From a virus, in IMG/VR virus record IMGVR_UViG_3300008110_000440, positions 1 to 25,290 of that record: 25,290 bases of DNA. One strand, 5' to 3'. Both the position numbers and the translations under genes were made by a program. The notes under the pieces are model-generated. The model was not told the origin of the DNA. It saw nothing but the letters and a program-made list of their open reading frames with translations, and searched no databases. Below, piece by piece: positions 7,316-15,637 of this stretch; position 1 is the stretch's first letter; the number at the start of each line of letters is the position of its first letter.

Positions 7316-7630
7316 TTATGAGAGATACGCCGTGCCCGAAATACCAGCAGAAAAACTAACTGATAGTTGGGTATTAGAGATGTGGGTTATTGACCCTTCG
7401 ACCATAGTGTTGGCGCTATCAAACACCGTTACATTTGGGCGGAAGTTTAGGTTGTGGGTGATGGTCCACGTAGTAGCTACGGAGACCTGATTATGAGTAT
7501 AAGACACCAAGGATGGAATAGCCTCGTATACTTCGTCAAGGTCTCCAGGAACACCCTGAGGACCAGGCTGACCAGACAGTACAGTTACTGTAATGGCTGG
7601 CGATGGCGTAACAATAATCTCGTCTGGCAT
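7316..7630 (-). CDS. Short tail fibre protein with collagen-like segment
   Basis: The 104-residue product carries a short collagen-like stretch GQPGPQGVPG near residue 20, then a beta domain beginning ATTWTITHNLNFRPNVTV, which matches the C-terminal domain of the 5804-7285 fibre. Collagen-like G-x-y segments are common trimerising linkers in phage fibres. The ATG at 7630 overlaps the previous stop (TAATG). It is probably a short fibre or a fibre-linking component. Confidence 0.88.
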   Translation of the reverse strand: MPDEIIVTPSPAITVTVLSGQPGPQGVPGDLDEVYEAIPSLVSYTHNQVSVATTWTITHNLNFRPNVTVFDSANTMVEGSITHISNTQLSVSFSAGISGTAYLS

Positions 7631-8694
7631 TAGTCTAGGGTCACCTGCCTGTTAACGAATACCTGGCCCCTGAGGTAGGTTCTAACAAAGTCTGGGTTTG
7701 ATATAGAAGTTGCCTGGATGTCCCACGCACAGCGAACAGGAAGGTTTGTAGTCTGCTCCGGAGTCATGGATACAGTAAGTTTCTTTAACGTAGGGTTGTT
7801 GACAGTGACAGTCATAGTAGCCCAAAGAGTAGGTGAGCCAGGGTAGGTACGAATTTGCGCCTTAAATACCAAATCACTAAAGTTAGTGTCGTCTGGGAAG
7901 TCTAGCGTTACCGAGAAAGTGTCTCCCTGCTCTACGATTAGGTCATAGATACCGACCGTGCTAGGCGCAGGAACACGGCCATTAAGGTTGTTCTCAATGT
8001 AGACTCGTTCCGGCCTGCGAGAATCATCAATTTCTTGAGTCATGTAGATTGGAACAAGTTTATTTGTGGTACGGCTCACGCGGCGTAGCACTCCTATTTC
8101 AATCTTCCATAGACCAATGTTTAGAGCAGAGCAGATGTTGCGGTACTGTTCCTGTCGCTGGCCTATTAGATTCATAAGCTGGCTGTAGCGCTGAGCACGC
8201 GGGATAGTCACACCATCAGGAGCATGGATATCTATATCAAACGAAGCGTCTGTTGCCAGGGCATATAGAGCCTCAATAGTAGACAGAATCGTGACGGGGT
8301 AGGCCTCGACCTCTGGCAACATGCTTATTGTCATTTGCGTGCCAAACCGGTCTGTGCGGTTAAGTAGGTGCTGTCCTACGGCAGTATTGACAAAGTATTC
8401 TAAGTCCGCTTCTGAAAAGTACCTGAAAACGCTTCCAGTTATCCTAATTACAGCGTTGTTAGCTGGGGCAGAGGTGAAGTGGATTACGCCGTGGTTAGCC
8501 TCGGCGGTGTAATTTGTTGGGTTGGCTTGTACTGTACCATTCACAGTGACCATAAGGGTAGTAAGGTCTAGGGGCTTATACCCCAAAGTAAAGTCCTTGG
8601 TAGAACCGTCACCGGTAAATGACTTGGTGAACTGTTTAGGCTGGTCGTTTAACTCAGTCCTTACCTTTTCCACAAGTTCCGTGAGAGTTGCCAT
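7630..8694 (-). CDS. Virion structural protein, probable neck/baseplate or fibre anchor
   Basis: This 354-residue protein has a helical N-terminus (TELVEKVRTELND), then a beta module FTGDGSTKDFTLGYKPLD...TVNGTVQANPTNYT..GVIHFTSAPANNAVIRI typical of phage tail appendage proteins. A helical middle with RQEQYRNICSALNIG follows, and the C-terminal beta domain VEQGDTFSVTLDFPDDTNFSDLVFKAQIR resembles upper-baseplate/fibre domains. The C-terminal pattern suggests a connector between the tail or neck and the fibres. The ATG at 8694 has an AAAGGG site. It is the first gene after the terminator at 8763-8784, so the fibre module may depend on read-through or on its own promoter. Confidence 0.88.
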   Translation of the reverse strand: MATLTELVEKVRTELNDQPKQFTKSFTGDGSTKDFTLGYKPLDLTTLMVTVNGTVQANPTNYTAEANHGVIHFTSAPANNAVIRITGSVFRYFSEADLEYFVNTAVGQHLLNRTDRFGTQMTISMLPEVEAYPVTILSTIEALYALATDASFDIDIHAPDGVTIPRAQRYSQLMNLIGQRQEQYRNICSALNIGLWKIEIGVLRRVSRTTNKLVPIYMTQEIDDSRRPERVYIENNLNGRVPAPSTVGIYDLIVEQGDTFSVTLDFPDDTNFSDLVFKAQIRTYPGSPTLWATMTVTVNNPTLKKLTVSMTPEQTTNLPVRCAWDIQATSISNPDFVRTYLRGQVFVNRQVTLD

Positions 8695-8762
8695 AAAAGA
8701 CCCTTTACAAATTGACTACTTCTATGTTGCCTTACTGCAGCAAAAATGTCTGGATAAACAAA

Positions 8763-8784
8763 ACAGCGGGCCTAAGCCCGCTGT
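8763..8784 (-). terminator. Intrinsic terminator
   Basis: A perfect 9-base stem (acagcgggc/gcccgctgt) with a 4-base loop is followed leftward by TTTGTTTATCC. It lies after the small capsid-linked gene and before the fibre module, so it separates abundant head proteins from less abundant tail proteins. Confidence 0.85.
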
Positions 8785-8801
8785 AGTGTTTGCAAATAGG
8801 T

Positions 8802-9167
8802 CTAGAGTCTAGCTGCTAGATAACCTTTTGCTTCGAGGTGATTTGCAATCTCTGGGATTACTTCGTACTTCTGACCGGCTTTAAAACTGTAGTAGTTTCC
8901 TGCTCCAAAGGTCATTGACTCAATGTCCTCAGATACACGGATAACTACAGATGCGTTTTCAGAGGTTTTCTTAATCTCTTCAACAACTACGGTTTCTACC
9001 CTGTTTGGCTTGGTTGCGTCTAGAACTTCGTGCTCTGCCTTAAACGCTGCCTCAGCAGTGGCCATAGCCATGTTGTTTGCAGCTTCCTGCTGCTTTTCAA
9101 TCGCTTCAGCCTGAAGCTGCTCGCGCTGACGACCGGTAAAATCGGTTGCTCTTTTTTGTGTTGCCAC
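8802..9167 (-). CDS. Small capsid-linked protein of unknown function
   Basis: This 121-residue protein uses a GTG start at 9167 with an AGGAG site seven bases upstream. The N-terminal half is a charged helix (TGRQREQLQAEAIEKQQEAANN). The C-terminal half is a compact beta segment, NYYSFKAGQKYEVIPEIANHLEAKGYLA, a pattern often seen in small phage proteins encoded next to the capsid gene. It lies alone between two terminators, directly after the major capsid gene, which suggests a head-associated or head-completion role. No enzyme motif is present. Confidence 0.88.
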   Translation of the reverse strand: MATQKRATDFTGRQREQLQAEAIEKQQEAANNMAMATAEAAFKAEHEVLDATKPNRVETVVVEEIKKTSENASVVIRVSEDIESMTFGAGNYYSFKAGQKYEVIPEIANHLEAKGYLAARL

Positions 9168-9205
9168 GGTGTGTTCTCCTAATTAATAGCTGATTTGGGT
9201 TTGAA

Positions 9206-9231
9206 AAGGGGGGCCATTGCTGACCCCCCTT
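9206..9231 (-). terminator. Intrinsic terminator after the major capsid gene
   Basis: The stem aagggggg/cccccctt (8 bp, 10-base loop) is followed leftward by TTC and an A-rich stretch; the run CTTTTC is a short U-tract. It lies 13 bases past the capsid stop codon. Confidence 0.75.
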
Positions 9232-9243
9232 GACAAGTTGTTA

Positions 9244-10329
9244 CTAGTTGGTTTCTGCAATCACAACAGCCTGGTCAGTGATTAGACCAAGACCGAAGAT
9301 TGAGTACCATGCTAGTGCGTGCTCACGACCGAAGTCGAGGATACCACCGTCGCGAAGCTCAACAGGTAGTGAGATAGCGTGACCGAATGCGTTGTCTCCA
9401 ATGAAGATAGAGTCGTAGCGGTCTGCGCCACCGTTACCGGTGAACTCAGCTGGGGTAATGTAGCCACCACCAGGGGTTACGGTTGGGGTGACTGCAGTGT
9501 CAGCGGTGTAGCTGGTTCCTGCTCCACCGACAACCTTGCGAACCTGGGTGGTCTCGATGAATACGGTGTCGTATAGACGGCCGATTTCACCAAGCATGAA
9601 GTTACCAGGTGCTGCGTACTTGGTTACTTCAATGAACTCAGCAGTGTCGCGCAAACGGCGGCTCTGGTGTGGGTGCACGAAAGCAACGTAGGTCTCGCCT
9701 AGTCTTGGGATGTTCTTAGTCGAGAGGGTCTCAACTGCATCCTTGACGGTGCGTGGGGTCAAGTGGAAGTTACCGGTCATTGAAGCACGGCTGGTTCCAA
9801 GAGTACCGTATGCGTACTGGTTGAAGGTACCAGTTCCGTCGGTGATTGCGAGCATGTCGGTGCGGTCTTCACCGTAGATGGTTGAGGTCGCGCTGTATAG
9901 GGTGTCGCGGCTCAACTTGTCTAGGTAAAGGGCCATGTTACGGCCTAGAAGACGCGATGCCGAAGCCATTACATCATCGAATGAAGCGTTAAGCAATAGC
10001 TCTGAAACTGCTAGTGCGTAACCGTGCTCCGAAACGGTGATTGAGAACTGCTGTGCGGTCAACGCGTTGGTCTGCATACGAACACCTTCAACAAGTGGTG
10101 ATGCAACTCCAAGGTTGTTGTAACGTAGGAAGTTAATCTGAAGACCAGGTGCAACACCTAGTTCAGTCTTCTTAACTGCGAACTGCTCAAAGCGAAGGAT
10201 TGGCATAGCCTGGAAAAGGATTTCCTTTGACCAGATTTGCTGAATCGCCTGAGTTAGCTGGGTGTTAGTACCCGAGTATGAGGTAGGGGCTGCGGCTAGA
10301 TTGCCAGTTCCCGTAATACCTGATGCCAT
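9244..10329 (-). CDS. Major capsid protein, N4-gp56 family
   Basis: This 361-residue protein matches the N4-gp56 pattern of HK97-fold capsid proteins: an N-terminal helix (SKEILFQAMPILRFEQFAVKK), the G-L-Q-I-N-F-L-R-Y-N segment followed by LVEGVRMQTN, then EHGYALAVSELLLNASFDDV and a long central helix. The late segment (IGDNAFGHAISL, then ALAWYSIFGLGLITDQAVVIAE) is the conserved C-terminal end. Hundreds of copies form the icosahedral shell around the scaffold. No N-terminal delta domain is visible, consistent with the separate scaffold gene 43 bases upstream. The ATG at 10329 has a strong AAGGAG site. A terminator follows at once, in keeping with very high expression. Confidence 0.95.
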   Translation of the reverse strand: MASGITGTGNLAAAPTSYSGTNTQLTQAIQQIWSKEILFQAMPILRFEQFAVKKTELGVAPGLQINFLRYNNLGVASPLVEGVRMQTNALTAQQFSITVSEHGYALAVSELLLNASFDDVMASASRLLGRNMALYLDKLSRDTLYSATSTIYGEDRTDMLAITDGTGTFNQYAYGTLGTSRASMTGNFHLTPRTVKDAVETLSTKNIPRLGETYVAFVHPHQSRRLRDTAEFIEVTKYAAPGNFMLGEIGRLYDTVFIETTQVRKVVGGAGTSYTADTAVTPTVTPGGGYITPAEFTGNGGADRYDSIFIGDNAFGHAISLPVELRDGGILDFGREHALAWYSIFGLGLITDQAVVIAETN

Positions 10330-10372
10330 GTGGTTGTCTCCTTAAAGACGTAGTGATTGACTTGGGTTTAGG

Positions 10373-11176
10373 TTAGTTACCGAACAGACCCTGCCCGCGT
10401 CCCTGAGCTTTGTCGCTCAATAGACGTTGGCGATATTTTGCGTATTCGTTCATCGGCATGGCTGAGATTTCCTCAGCCGTGAAGTTACGTTGCTCCGAAT
10501 TGATGTCCATTGGCCCGGCAGGCGGCAAAGTAGCCTTTGTGCCTGTCATTTCCCTTCGAGTGTTCTGCATCGCTGCTTGTGCACTCTCAAGAATTTTTGC
10601 TGAGCGCTCTTTCAAGCTCTCAACGCTTTGTGTGAGCTCCTCACGGGTACTGCCCGCGATGAGGTCTACAAGTTCGGGGATGATGTTTTCCCGCTCAGTC
10701 TCCAGCAGTGTCTGCCTGTAAGACTGGAGTTCTGTAAACTGCTTCTCTCGCTCCAGTAGCGCGAAGGCGCGTTCGCGTTCCTGACGCTCACGCTCCAACT
10801 GCTCGTTGAATTCGAGTTCTTTCTGCTTAAGCAGGTCTCGAACGTCCATGTCAGCCTCAGCCGCTGCGCGGGCCTCAGCATCCTTGGACTCTTTTTCCGC
10901 AAGCTTGGCAGCTACTTCTTCTTCGCGAGCCTTTTTTAGCTCTTCGAGTTCAGACTTTAGCTTGTCAATTTGAGGATAGAGCTTGTCTTTTTCCTGAGCC
11001 CTGACCTTAGCCAAGTCCTCTTCAGTGTATGACTTAGAAGAGGCTGGGGTGGTGGGGGTTTCGGTGATGTTGATAGCAGCTGGCGCATCAGCGTCAGTGC
11101 TTGTTACTACTGGTGTGACTCCTGCTTCAGCGGCAAATGCCTCTGCAGCAACAGCCTGAGTTTCTGCTGTTTCCAT
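10373..11176 (-). CDS. Capsid scaffolding protein
   Basis: The 267-residue product is highly charged and helical. An Ala/Thr/Pro-rich N-terminus is followed by a long predicted coiled coil (about 50-190; EEDLAKVRAQEKDKLYPQ, KSELEELKKAREEEVAAK, NEQLERERQERERAF), then a short C-terminal region (PLNEY-like AMPMNEYAKYRQRLLSD) that could bind the capsid protein. Position between portal and capsid, plus composition, is classic for a scaffold that fills the procapsid and leaves before DNA packaging. The ATG at 11176 has an AAGGA site. No protease domain is seen. Confidence 0.9.
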   Translation of the reverse strand: METAETQAVAAEAFAAEAGVTPVVTSTDADAPAAINITETPTTPASSKSYTEEDLAKVRAQEKDKLYPQIDKLKSELEELKKAREEEVAAKLAEKESKDAEARAAAEADMDVRDLLKQKELEFNEQLERERQERERAFALLEREKQFTELQSYRQTLLETERENIIPELVDLIAGSTREELTQSVESLKERSAKILESAQAAMQNTRREMTGTKATLPPAGPMDINSEQRNFTAEEISAMPMNEYAKYRQRLLSDKAQGRGQGLFGN

Positions 11177-11258
11177 GTTGATTCCTTAGTTTCTTTAGGT
11201 CGTTTTTCATGTGGACTTGCGTCCGTAGCTCGTATGACCGCTCGGTGTGTTTTCAATA

Positions 11259-11273
11259 TCAAGTATGACTTGA
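11259..11273. promoter_or_regulatory. Perfect inverted repeat in the portal-scaffold gap
   Basis: TCAAGT-ATG-ACTTGA is a perfect 6-base dyad with a 3-base centre in the 127-base gap between the portal stop and the scaffold start. It could be a protein-binding site. No convincing -10/-35 pair accompanies it on the minus strand. The rest of this gap shows nothing further. Confidence 0.35.
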
Positions 11274-11303
11274 CATTTTTATTATTTTGTTGCTAAACCC
11301 GCA

Positions 11304-13010
11304 TTATTTTTGATAATCCTGCGGAACTTGGCGTTGCGGAAGTCGGGTGCCATAGGCTTCAGTTACAAGCCTGGTTCTAACTTTTGCTTCACCTAGTCGT
11401 AGGTTCTCGATAATTGCAGGGTCTAGAATCGGTGTCTGTGCAGCACCCTGTTGCGCCATGGCAACTTGTTCAGGAGCAGCAGGCATAGCGTTACCGCTCG
11501 GGTCTACAGACATTCCAGTAAGAGACATAATCTCGTTCTGAATTTCGGTCTTAATCAAGTTCAATGAACCCTCAGCAAGAGCGTCGTCGATAAGCTCTTG
11601 GCGAATCTCCTGGAGCTTCGACTCTGGGAACTCCTCGCCAAGGTCACGCAGAGCGCCTTCCTTAGACTGCAAGCCTAGAGACAATAGTGACTGCACCTCG
11701 TTCAAGACGATTAGCTTGTCTAGAGGTAGCGGTGGAGGGAAGTGGCAGTAGGTGCGGTAAGTCTCTGGGTCAGCCGGGTCTAGCTCCATTAGTTGGTCTG
11801 GCTTTGGAAGCGTAGTCGAGTTAGGGTCGAAGAAGAACGTCTCGGGTTCTTTAATCGCTAGGGTGCGAAGAACCAACTCGTTAACTCGCTCTAGGCCATG
11901 CGCATACTGCACAATCTTCTGGTGGTAGCGGTTCATCAAAGGCTGGAACTGAATGCTAAGTGCAACACCAGAGGTGTTTGAGATAGGCTGGGCAGTTCCC
12001 AAGGCGGTCTCGGGCACACCAGTCATTTCGTGCATAGTTCGCTTTAGGCGGTCCATGAAGTCCATAGCTCCCTTTAGACCTGTGCCGCCGCCCTCTAGGT
12101 TCATAACCTTAGCGTCTTTTGGAAGGCCTCCCCAAACCTTGTTAGCGCCCTTCTCAAGCTGAGAAGCTTTAGCGCCTGTGATAACAGTTACAGGGGCTGC
12201 GTGGTAGTTGATGATGTCCGCAATGTCCGTAGCGGTCTCGTTATATACGCGGTTAATGCTAATAATTTCATTGCAGTCGCTAAGACCCCAAGGAGAACCA
12301 GAGACACGAACATTAGGAATATGAATGATAGGTATAACACCGAGTGGGTTAGGGCGCGAGTCAATAAGTTCATCATTTAGATACTCCTCAATCATGTCGT
12401 CCGTGAGGATTTCAGTATAGGTGTAAACCTGACGAGTACCTTCTAGCGAGGTGCCCCAAAAGCGGTACTTGAGCTTGAAACGGATAAGGCGCTCGCGGTC
12501 ATGTGGATGGAACTCAGGGAATGCAAAAGACGAGTTAAGGGGCAGGATGCGAACACGACCCGGGTGGTATCCCCCAGCTGCATCTGTGTAAGCCTCTTCG
12601 TAAGCAACCTTAATAAAGCAGTCACCGGACACGCCGCCCTGCTGTCCAATTTCCCAGAGAACGGTGGACTTGTTGTTGTCTACTTCCCAGATTCGCTCTA
12701 GAAGTGACGGGACGATAGCTTCGGTGGCCTTAGCTGAGCGGAACTGTACGCCCTTGCTAAATGTGAAGTTAATAATAAAATCGGTAATTGCCCTGTAATA
12801 ATTTAGGACAATAGAGGGCTCGCCGGCCTGGCGACGAAATCCGGTGTGGTGGCCAAGGTACATGGCCCAGTTAAGTGAGTAGCGGTTTAGGCGAGGACCG
12901 TGTACCTCAAACTCTTCATCAGCAAGCTCTACAAGTCCGAGCGGAGAAATAGAGATGGTTAGGTCAGAAGACGCCGCTCTATAACTGGGGGGTGAAAAGT
13001 CGATTGACAT
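11304..13010 (-). CDS. Portal protein
   Basis: The 568-residue protein has the length and pattern of phage portals, which form the dodecameric channel at the capsid vertex for DNA entry and exit. Recognisable parts are the N-terminal wing (HTGFRRQAGEPSIVLNYYRAITDF), the core IPIIHIPNVRVSGSPWGLSDCNEI followed by the stem and clip region, MHEMTGVPETALGTAQ, and the ALSIQFQPLMNRYHQK helix. A Gln/Ala-rich C-terminal tail (about 500-568) ends it. It is encoded between terminase and scaffold as usual. The ATG at 13010 has only a distant GGAAG, so the ribosome-binding site is weak. Confidence 0.93.
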   Translation of the reverse strand: MSIDFSPPSYRAASSDLTISISPLGLVELADEEFEVHGPRLNRYSLNWAMYLGHHTGFRRQAGEPSIVLNYYRAITDFIINFTFSKGVQFRSAKATEAIVPSLLERIWEVDNNKSTVLWEIGQQGGVSGDCFIKVAYEEAYTDAAGGYHPGRVRILPLNSSFAFPEFHPHDRERLIRFKLKYRFWGTSLEGTRQVYTYTEILTDDMIEEYLNDELIDSRPNPLGVIPIIHIPNVRVSGSPWGLSDCNEIISINRVYNETATDIADIINYHAAPVTVITGAKASQLEKGANKVWGGLPKDAKVMNLEGGGTGLKGAMDFMDRLKRTMHEMTGVPETALGTAQPISNTSGVALSIQFQPLMNRYHQKIVQYAHGLERVNELVLRTLAIKEPETFFFDPNSTTLPKPDQLMELDPADPETYRTYCHFPPPLPLDKLIVLNEVQSLLSLGLQSKEGALRDLGEEFPESKLQEIRQELIDDALAEGSLNLIKTEIQNEIMSLTGMSVDPSGNAMPAAPEQVAMAQQGAAQTPILDPAIIENLRLGEAKVRTRLVTEAYGTRLPQRQVPQDYQK

Positions 13011-13094
13011 TAAATTAAAACGCTTCCGGTTCTAGGTCAGGTGCATCGTATAGTTACTAGTGTAGCGCAAAAATAATATTTAACGCTTGAAGTG

Positions 13095-13391
13095 CTAGTT
13101 ATTGGTGACCTTTTTGCTGACGTCTTTAGTGACCTTTTTCTTAGCTTTTTCTTCTTTTTTGTCCATGGCTTCTTGAGCCCTGTCTCTAAATCTAGGGTCG
13201 ACATCTTTCTCAGAGTCCACAAAGCGCCCACCTAGCTGCAAGTAGCGTGAGTGCACCCAGTGAGCTGCGGCAGGAGAAGGATACTTAGCAAATTTAGTTT
13301 TTGCTTGTGTAGTAATCATGTTCCAAAGACGAGGATTAGCGGGCACCTGTCTCGGTGTCTCTTTTACTTCTTTACCCTTAATGAGGGCCAT
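13095..13391 (-). CDS. Small basic phage protein with YPSPAAxxW motif
   Basis: This 98-residue protein contains NPRLWNMITTQAKTKFAKYPSPAAAHWVHSRYLQLGGRF-type sequence (residues 20-57). That motif recurs in many small phage and giant-virus proteins and usually forms a short helical nucleic-acid- or protein-binding unit of unknown role. The C-terminus is strongly Lys-rich (EEKAKKKVTKDVSKK). It sits between the terminator at 13411 and the portal gene. The ATG at 13391 has an AGGA site close by. A packaging or DNA-binding accessory role is plausible but not demonstrated. Confidence 0.85.
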   Translation of the reverse strand: MALIKGKEVKETPRQVPANPRLWNMITTQAKTKFAKYPSPAAAHWVHSRYLQLGGRFVDSEKDVDPRFRDRAQEAMDKKEEKAKKKVTKDVSKKVTNN

Positions 13392-13410
13392 GATGTCCTG
13401 CCTTTAAGAA

Positions 13411-13451
13411 ACTTAACCCCGCCCGCCTACATAGGGCAGACGGGGTTAAGT
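13411..13451 (-). terminator. Hairpin terminator between the two small genes upstream of portal
   Basis: An 11-base perfect stem (acttaaccccg/cggggttaagt) with an inner gccc/gggc pairing is followed leftward by TTCTTAAAGG. It lies 10 bases beyond the stop of the 13462-13860 gene and fits an intrinsic or partial terminator. Confidence 0.75.
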
Positions 13452-13461
13452 ACCGACTAAA

Positions 13462-13860
13462 TTAGTCCTGAACCTGAGCAGGGTTAACGCGCTGCTGGTG
13501 CGAGCCGCTAACGAACTTCTCTTCGTAGGTGTTAGTTCCGTAGTCCTGGAACGAGCCGGTAGAGAACTCGCCTAGGTAGTCTGGAGCTTCTATCCATGCT
13601 GCTGAGCCTACGTGAGCACGTTCACGCATGGTCTCTTCGGCAGGCTTGGTGTGTACAGGTGCATTACGGTTTGGTCGGCCCGCAGCAGGAACGTAGCCCT
13701 GCATAGCGCCGTTAGCAAACTCTTCAGGGATATCGGTGTCGGTACCGAGACCCTCCTGGAAGCGTAGTGGGCCACGCTGGCCAGGTACTGCTGGGGTGAC
13801 CTTGCGGTCGTATGTGGTCCCTGGTGACTCAGGGAACTTTGGTGCTGGGGCAATTGCCAT
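13462..13860 (-). CDS. Unknown virion-module protein, Pro/Gly-rich
   Basis: The 132-residue product is low in hydrophobic residues and rich in Pro, Gly, Thr and Glu (MAIAPAPKFPESPGTTYD, PNRNAPVHTKPAEETM, YLGEFSTGSFQDYGTNTYEEKF). It looks largely disordered and has no domain I recognise. It has a strong ribosome-binding site (CTAGGAGAATAAAATG), its own candidate promoter upstream and a terminator downstream, so it seems to be an independently and strongly expressed unit. That points to a minor capsid or decoration component; this is inference. Confidence 0.88.
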   Translation of the reverse strand: MAIAPAPKFPESPGTTYDRKVTPAVPGQRGPLRFQEGLGTDTDIPEEFANGAMQGYVPAAGRPNRNAPVHTKPAEETMRERAHVGSAAWIEAPDYLGEFSTGSFQDYGTNTYEEKFVSGSHQQRVNPAQVQD

Positions 13861-13900
13861 TTTATTCTCCTAGTTAAAGGTTGAGGTCCTCATTACAAGT

Positions 13901-13931
13901 TTTATATGAAACTCTCTAATTTGCAGGTCAA
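13901..13931 (-). promoter_or_regulatory. Candidate promoter for the head genes
   Basis: On the minus strand TTGACC (13931-13926) is followed after 17 bases by CATATA, or after 19 by TATAAA (13908-13901), in an AT-rich gap between the terminase stop and the next gene. It matches a sigma-70-type promoter and would raise expression of the portal, scaffold and capsid genes relative to terminase. Confidence 0.6.
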
Positions 13932-13938
13932 ACTAAAT

Positions 13939-15525
13939 TTATCTAAAAAATGGGCTTGTGGTGACTTCTACCGATGGCATGGTCAAGTCCATAGTTAGTG
14001 AGCAGGCAATCGCTAGAGAGTCGGCATAATCGTCGTGTGCGTGTGCTTCTTCAGGGGCGTGAGCAAGGAAGTTAGGGCCCTGGAACTTAACCTCTAGGTC
14101 AGTCATCTGCTGATAGAACCGCTTCCAGCTTCTCAATCGGCGGGTCTTAGCGTGTGCAGGCCACCCCACTAACCGGCGTTCAATTAGGGTTTTTAGATGC
14201 TTCCATCTCTTGGACTGTTCCTGCTGGCTAGAGCCAATAGAGTGAACCTCAGCCCTAGGCAGTAGCAAACGAAGGCGCTGGGCTACGGCATCTCCGACAC
14301 CGTTAGCGTCTACCCCCACTGCTAGGACATCGTAGTTCTCCAGGAAGTTAACTATTTGGAAGTATTGGTCTTCCCAGTCGTCTCCTTGGATTTCCAGCCA
14401 GTTGAGGATTCGGTGGTCGAAGAACCCGTACTCATCAGGTCTGTCCCAATCCACCCATACAACCGTGACGACTGTCGAGTCCATCTTGCGTGCCGGGTCA
14501 ATACCCACAACGACTGGGGTCCTGTGCCATGCCTTAACCACCTCTTGAGAAGTGTCTCCGAGGTCATCCATCGTCGTTGAGGTGACGAACATTCCTCTTT
14601 CGAGGAGCCACTTGCAGCTGTACGACATTTGAAATTCATCTGAGTCTTCTCCAATTCTGAGCATCTCTTTTTTAATAAACTTTGCGTACTCTGGGCTCGT
14701 CTTAGACACATCACGCCAGTCCCACTGGAAGTGGTTCTGTCGAGAGCCTCGTCCTGTCTGTCGGCGCTTATTTAGCTGGATAGCGCGATAAAAGTTATTC
14801 TTGTGCGTAGTGGGGGTGCCGGTCTTAACCATGGTACCGTTTGTAGACGCAAGCATCGGGCCGATAGATTTGGCCACGATAAAGTCATCCGCTTCCTGGC
14901 ACTCATCGATAACGATAAGGTCAAAGGTCTTAGACTCAATCTTTGCTCTAGGGTTAGCGGTCATCATCATTACGGATGAGCCAGAGTTAGTAAGCCTTAC
15001 CTGCTTAGTAACGCCAGAGACTTTCTTAGCCTCATCATCAATCTCAGGGTCGCCCAACACAGCAAGTGCGTGCTCGCTGGTAAGGCGCGAAATAACACGG
15101 CTAAACAACGTTTCAGCCTGGCCCTCTACAGGGGCAAATAGACCTACCCTAAAGCCGTCTTTAAACCTGCCTAGAAGGTCAGGATACATACGGGCAAGTC
15201 TAGGAAGGATTACCATAAGAGCGGCTACGGTATCGGCAACAGTCTCGGACTTACCTGACTGACGTGATGCCAGGGCGGTGATTTCCTCACCCTCGTTAAT
15301 AACCACAGACTCAATAATGCGGCGAGCCAGAGGCTTCTGATAGGTCCTCAGGTCGTGGCCAACAAGCGCCTTGATAAAAATCATTATTTTATCTATTAGC
15401 GTGTTTACGAACTCGCGTGACAGCTCATCTAGGCCGTCATCATACTCTTCCTCATATTCAGGCTCGAGTTGGTCTTCTAGCTCTAGTTCGTCGTCTTCGT
15501 CGTAAAAATCTTCTACTGTGCTCAT
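13939..15525 (-). CDS. terL: Terminase large subunit
   Basis: The 528-residue DNA-packaging motor has an N-terminal ATPase and a C-terminal nuclease. Walker A is SRQSGKS (87-93), Walker B is DLIVIDE (202-208, D207 and E208) and the coupling motif is TGT (235-237). The RNase H-like nuclease shows D343 (GIDPA), D406 (VGVDANG) and D498/D499 (HDDYADSLA). It would bind the portal, translocate DNA with ATP and cut concatemers. The first 30 residues are an unusually acidic extension (EDDELELEDQLEPEYEEEYDD-like). The ATG at 15525 has an AAGGT site. No small terminase subunit is obvious nearby; one of the small upstream genes may serve. Confidence 0.97.
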   Translation of the reverse strand: MSTVEDFYDEDDELELEDQLEPEYEEEYDDGLDELSREFVNTLIDKIMIFIKALVGHDLRTYQKPLARRIIESVVINEGEEITALASRQSGKSETVADTVAALMVILPRLARMYPDLLGRFKDGFRVGLFAPVEGQAETLFSRVISRLTSEHALAVLGDPEIDDEAKKVSGVTKQVRLTNSGSSVMMMTANPRAKIESKTFDLIVIDECQEADDFIVAKSIGPMLASTNGTMVKTGTPTTHKNNFYRAIQLNKRRQTGRGSRQNHFQWDWRDVSKTSPEYAKFIKKEMLRIGEDSDEFQMSYSCKWLLERGMFVTSTTMDDLGDTSQEVVKAWHRTPVVVGIDPARKMDSTVVTVVWVDWDRPDEYGFFDHRILNWLEIQGDDWEDQYFQIVNFLENYDVLAVGVDANGVGDAVAQRLRLLLPRAEVHSIGSSQQEQSKRWKHLKTLIERRLVGWPAHAKTRRLRSWKRFYQQMTDLEVKFQGPNFLAHAPEEAHAHDDYADSLAIACSLTMDLTMPSVEVTTSPFFR

Positions 15526-15544
15526 CTAATACCTTAAAACTAAA

Positions 15545-15573
15545 TAACCCTGAGCCGAGACGACTCAGGGTTA
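15545..15573 (-). terminator. Intrinsic terminator upstream of terminase
   Basis: A perfect 10-base stem (taaccctgag/ctcagggtta) with a 9-base loop is followed leftward by TTTAGTTTTAAGG. It ends the transcript of the small genes 15638-18182 or acts as an attenuator before terminase. Confidence 0.85.
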
Positions 15574-15637
15574 CCAAGTGCCACACGGGAGAGAAATAGG
15601 TTGGCTAAAGAATGATAACACATAAAAATATTAAAAT

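Noticed and set aside
11270-11298. Plus-strand TTGACA followed by AT-rich DNA in the portal-scaffold gap
   Set aside because: No acceptable -10 hexamer at 16-19 bases, and transcription here runs on the other strand.
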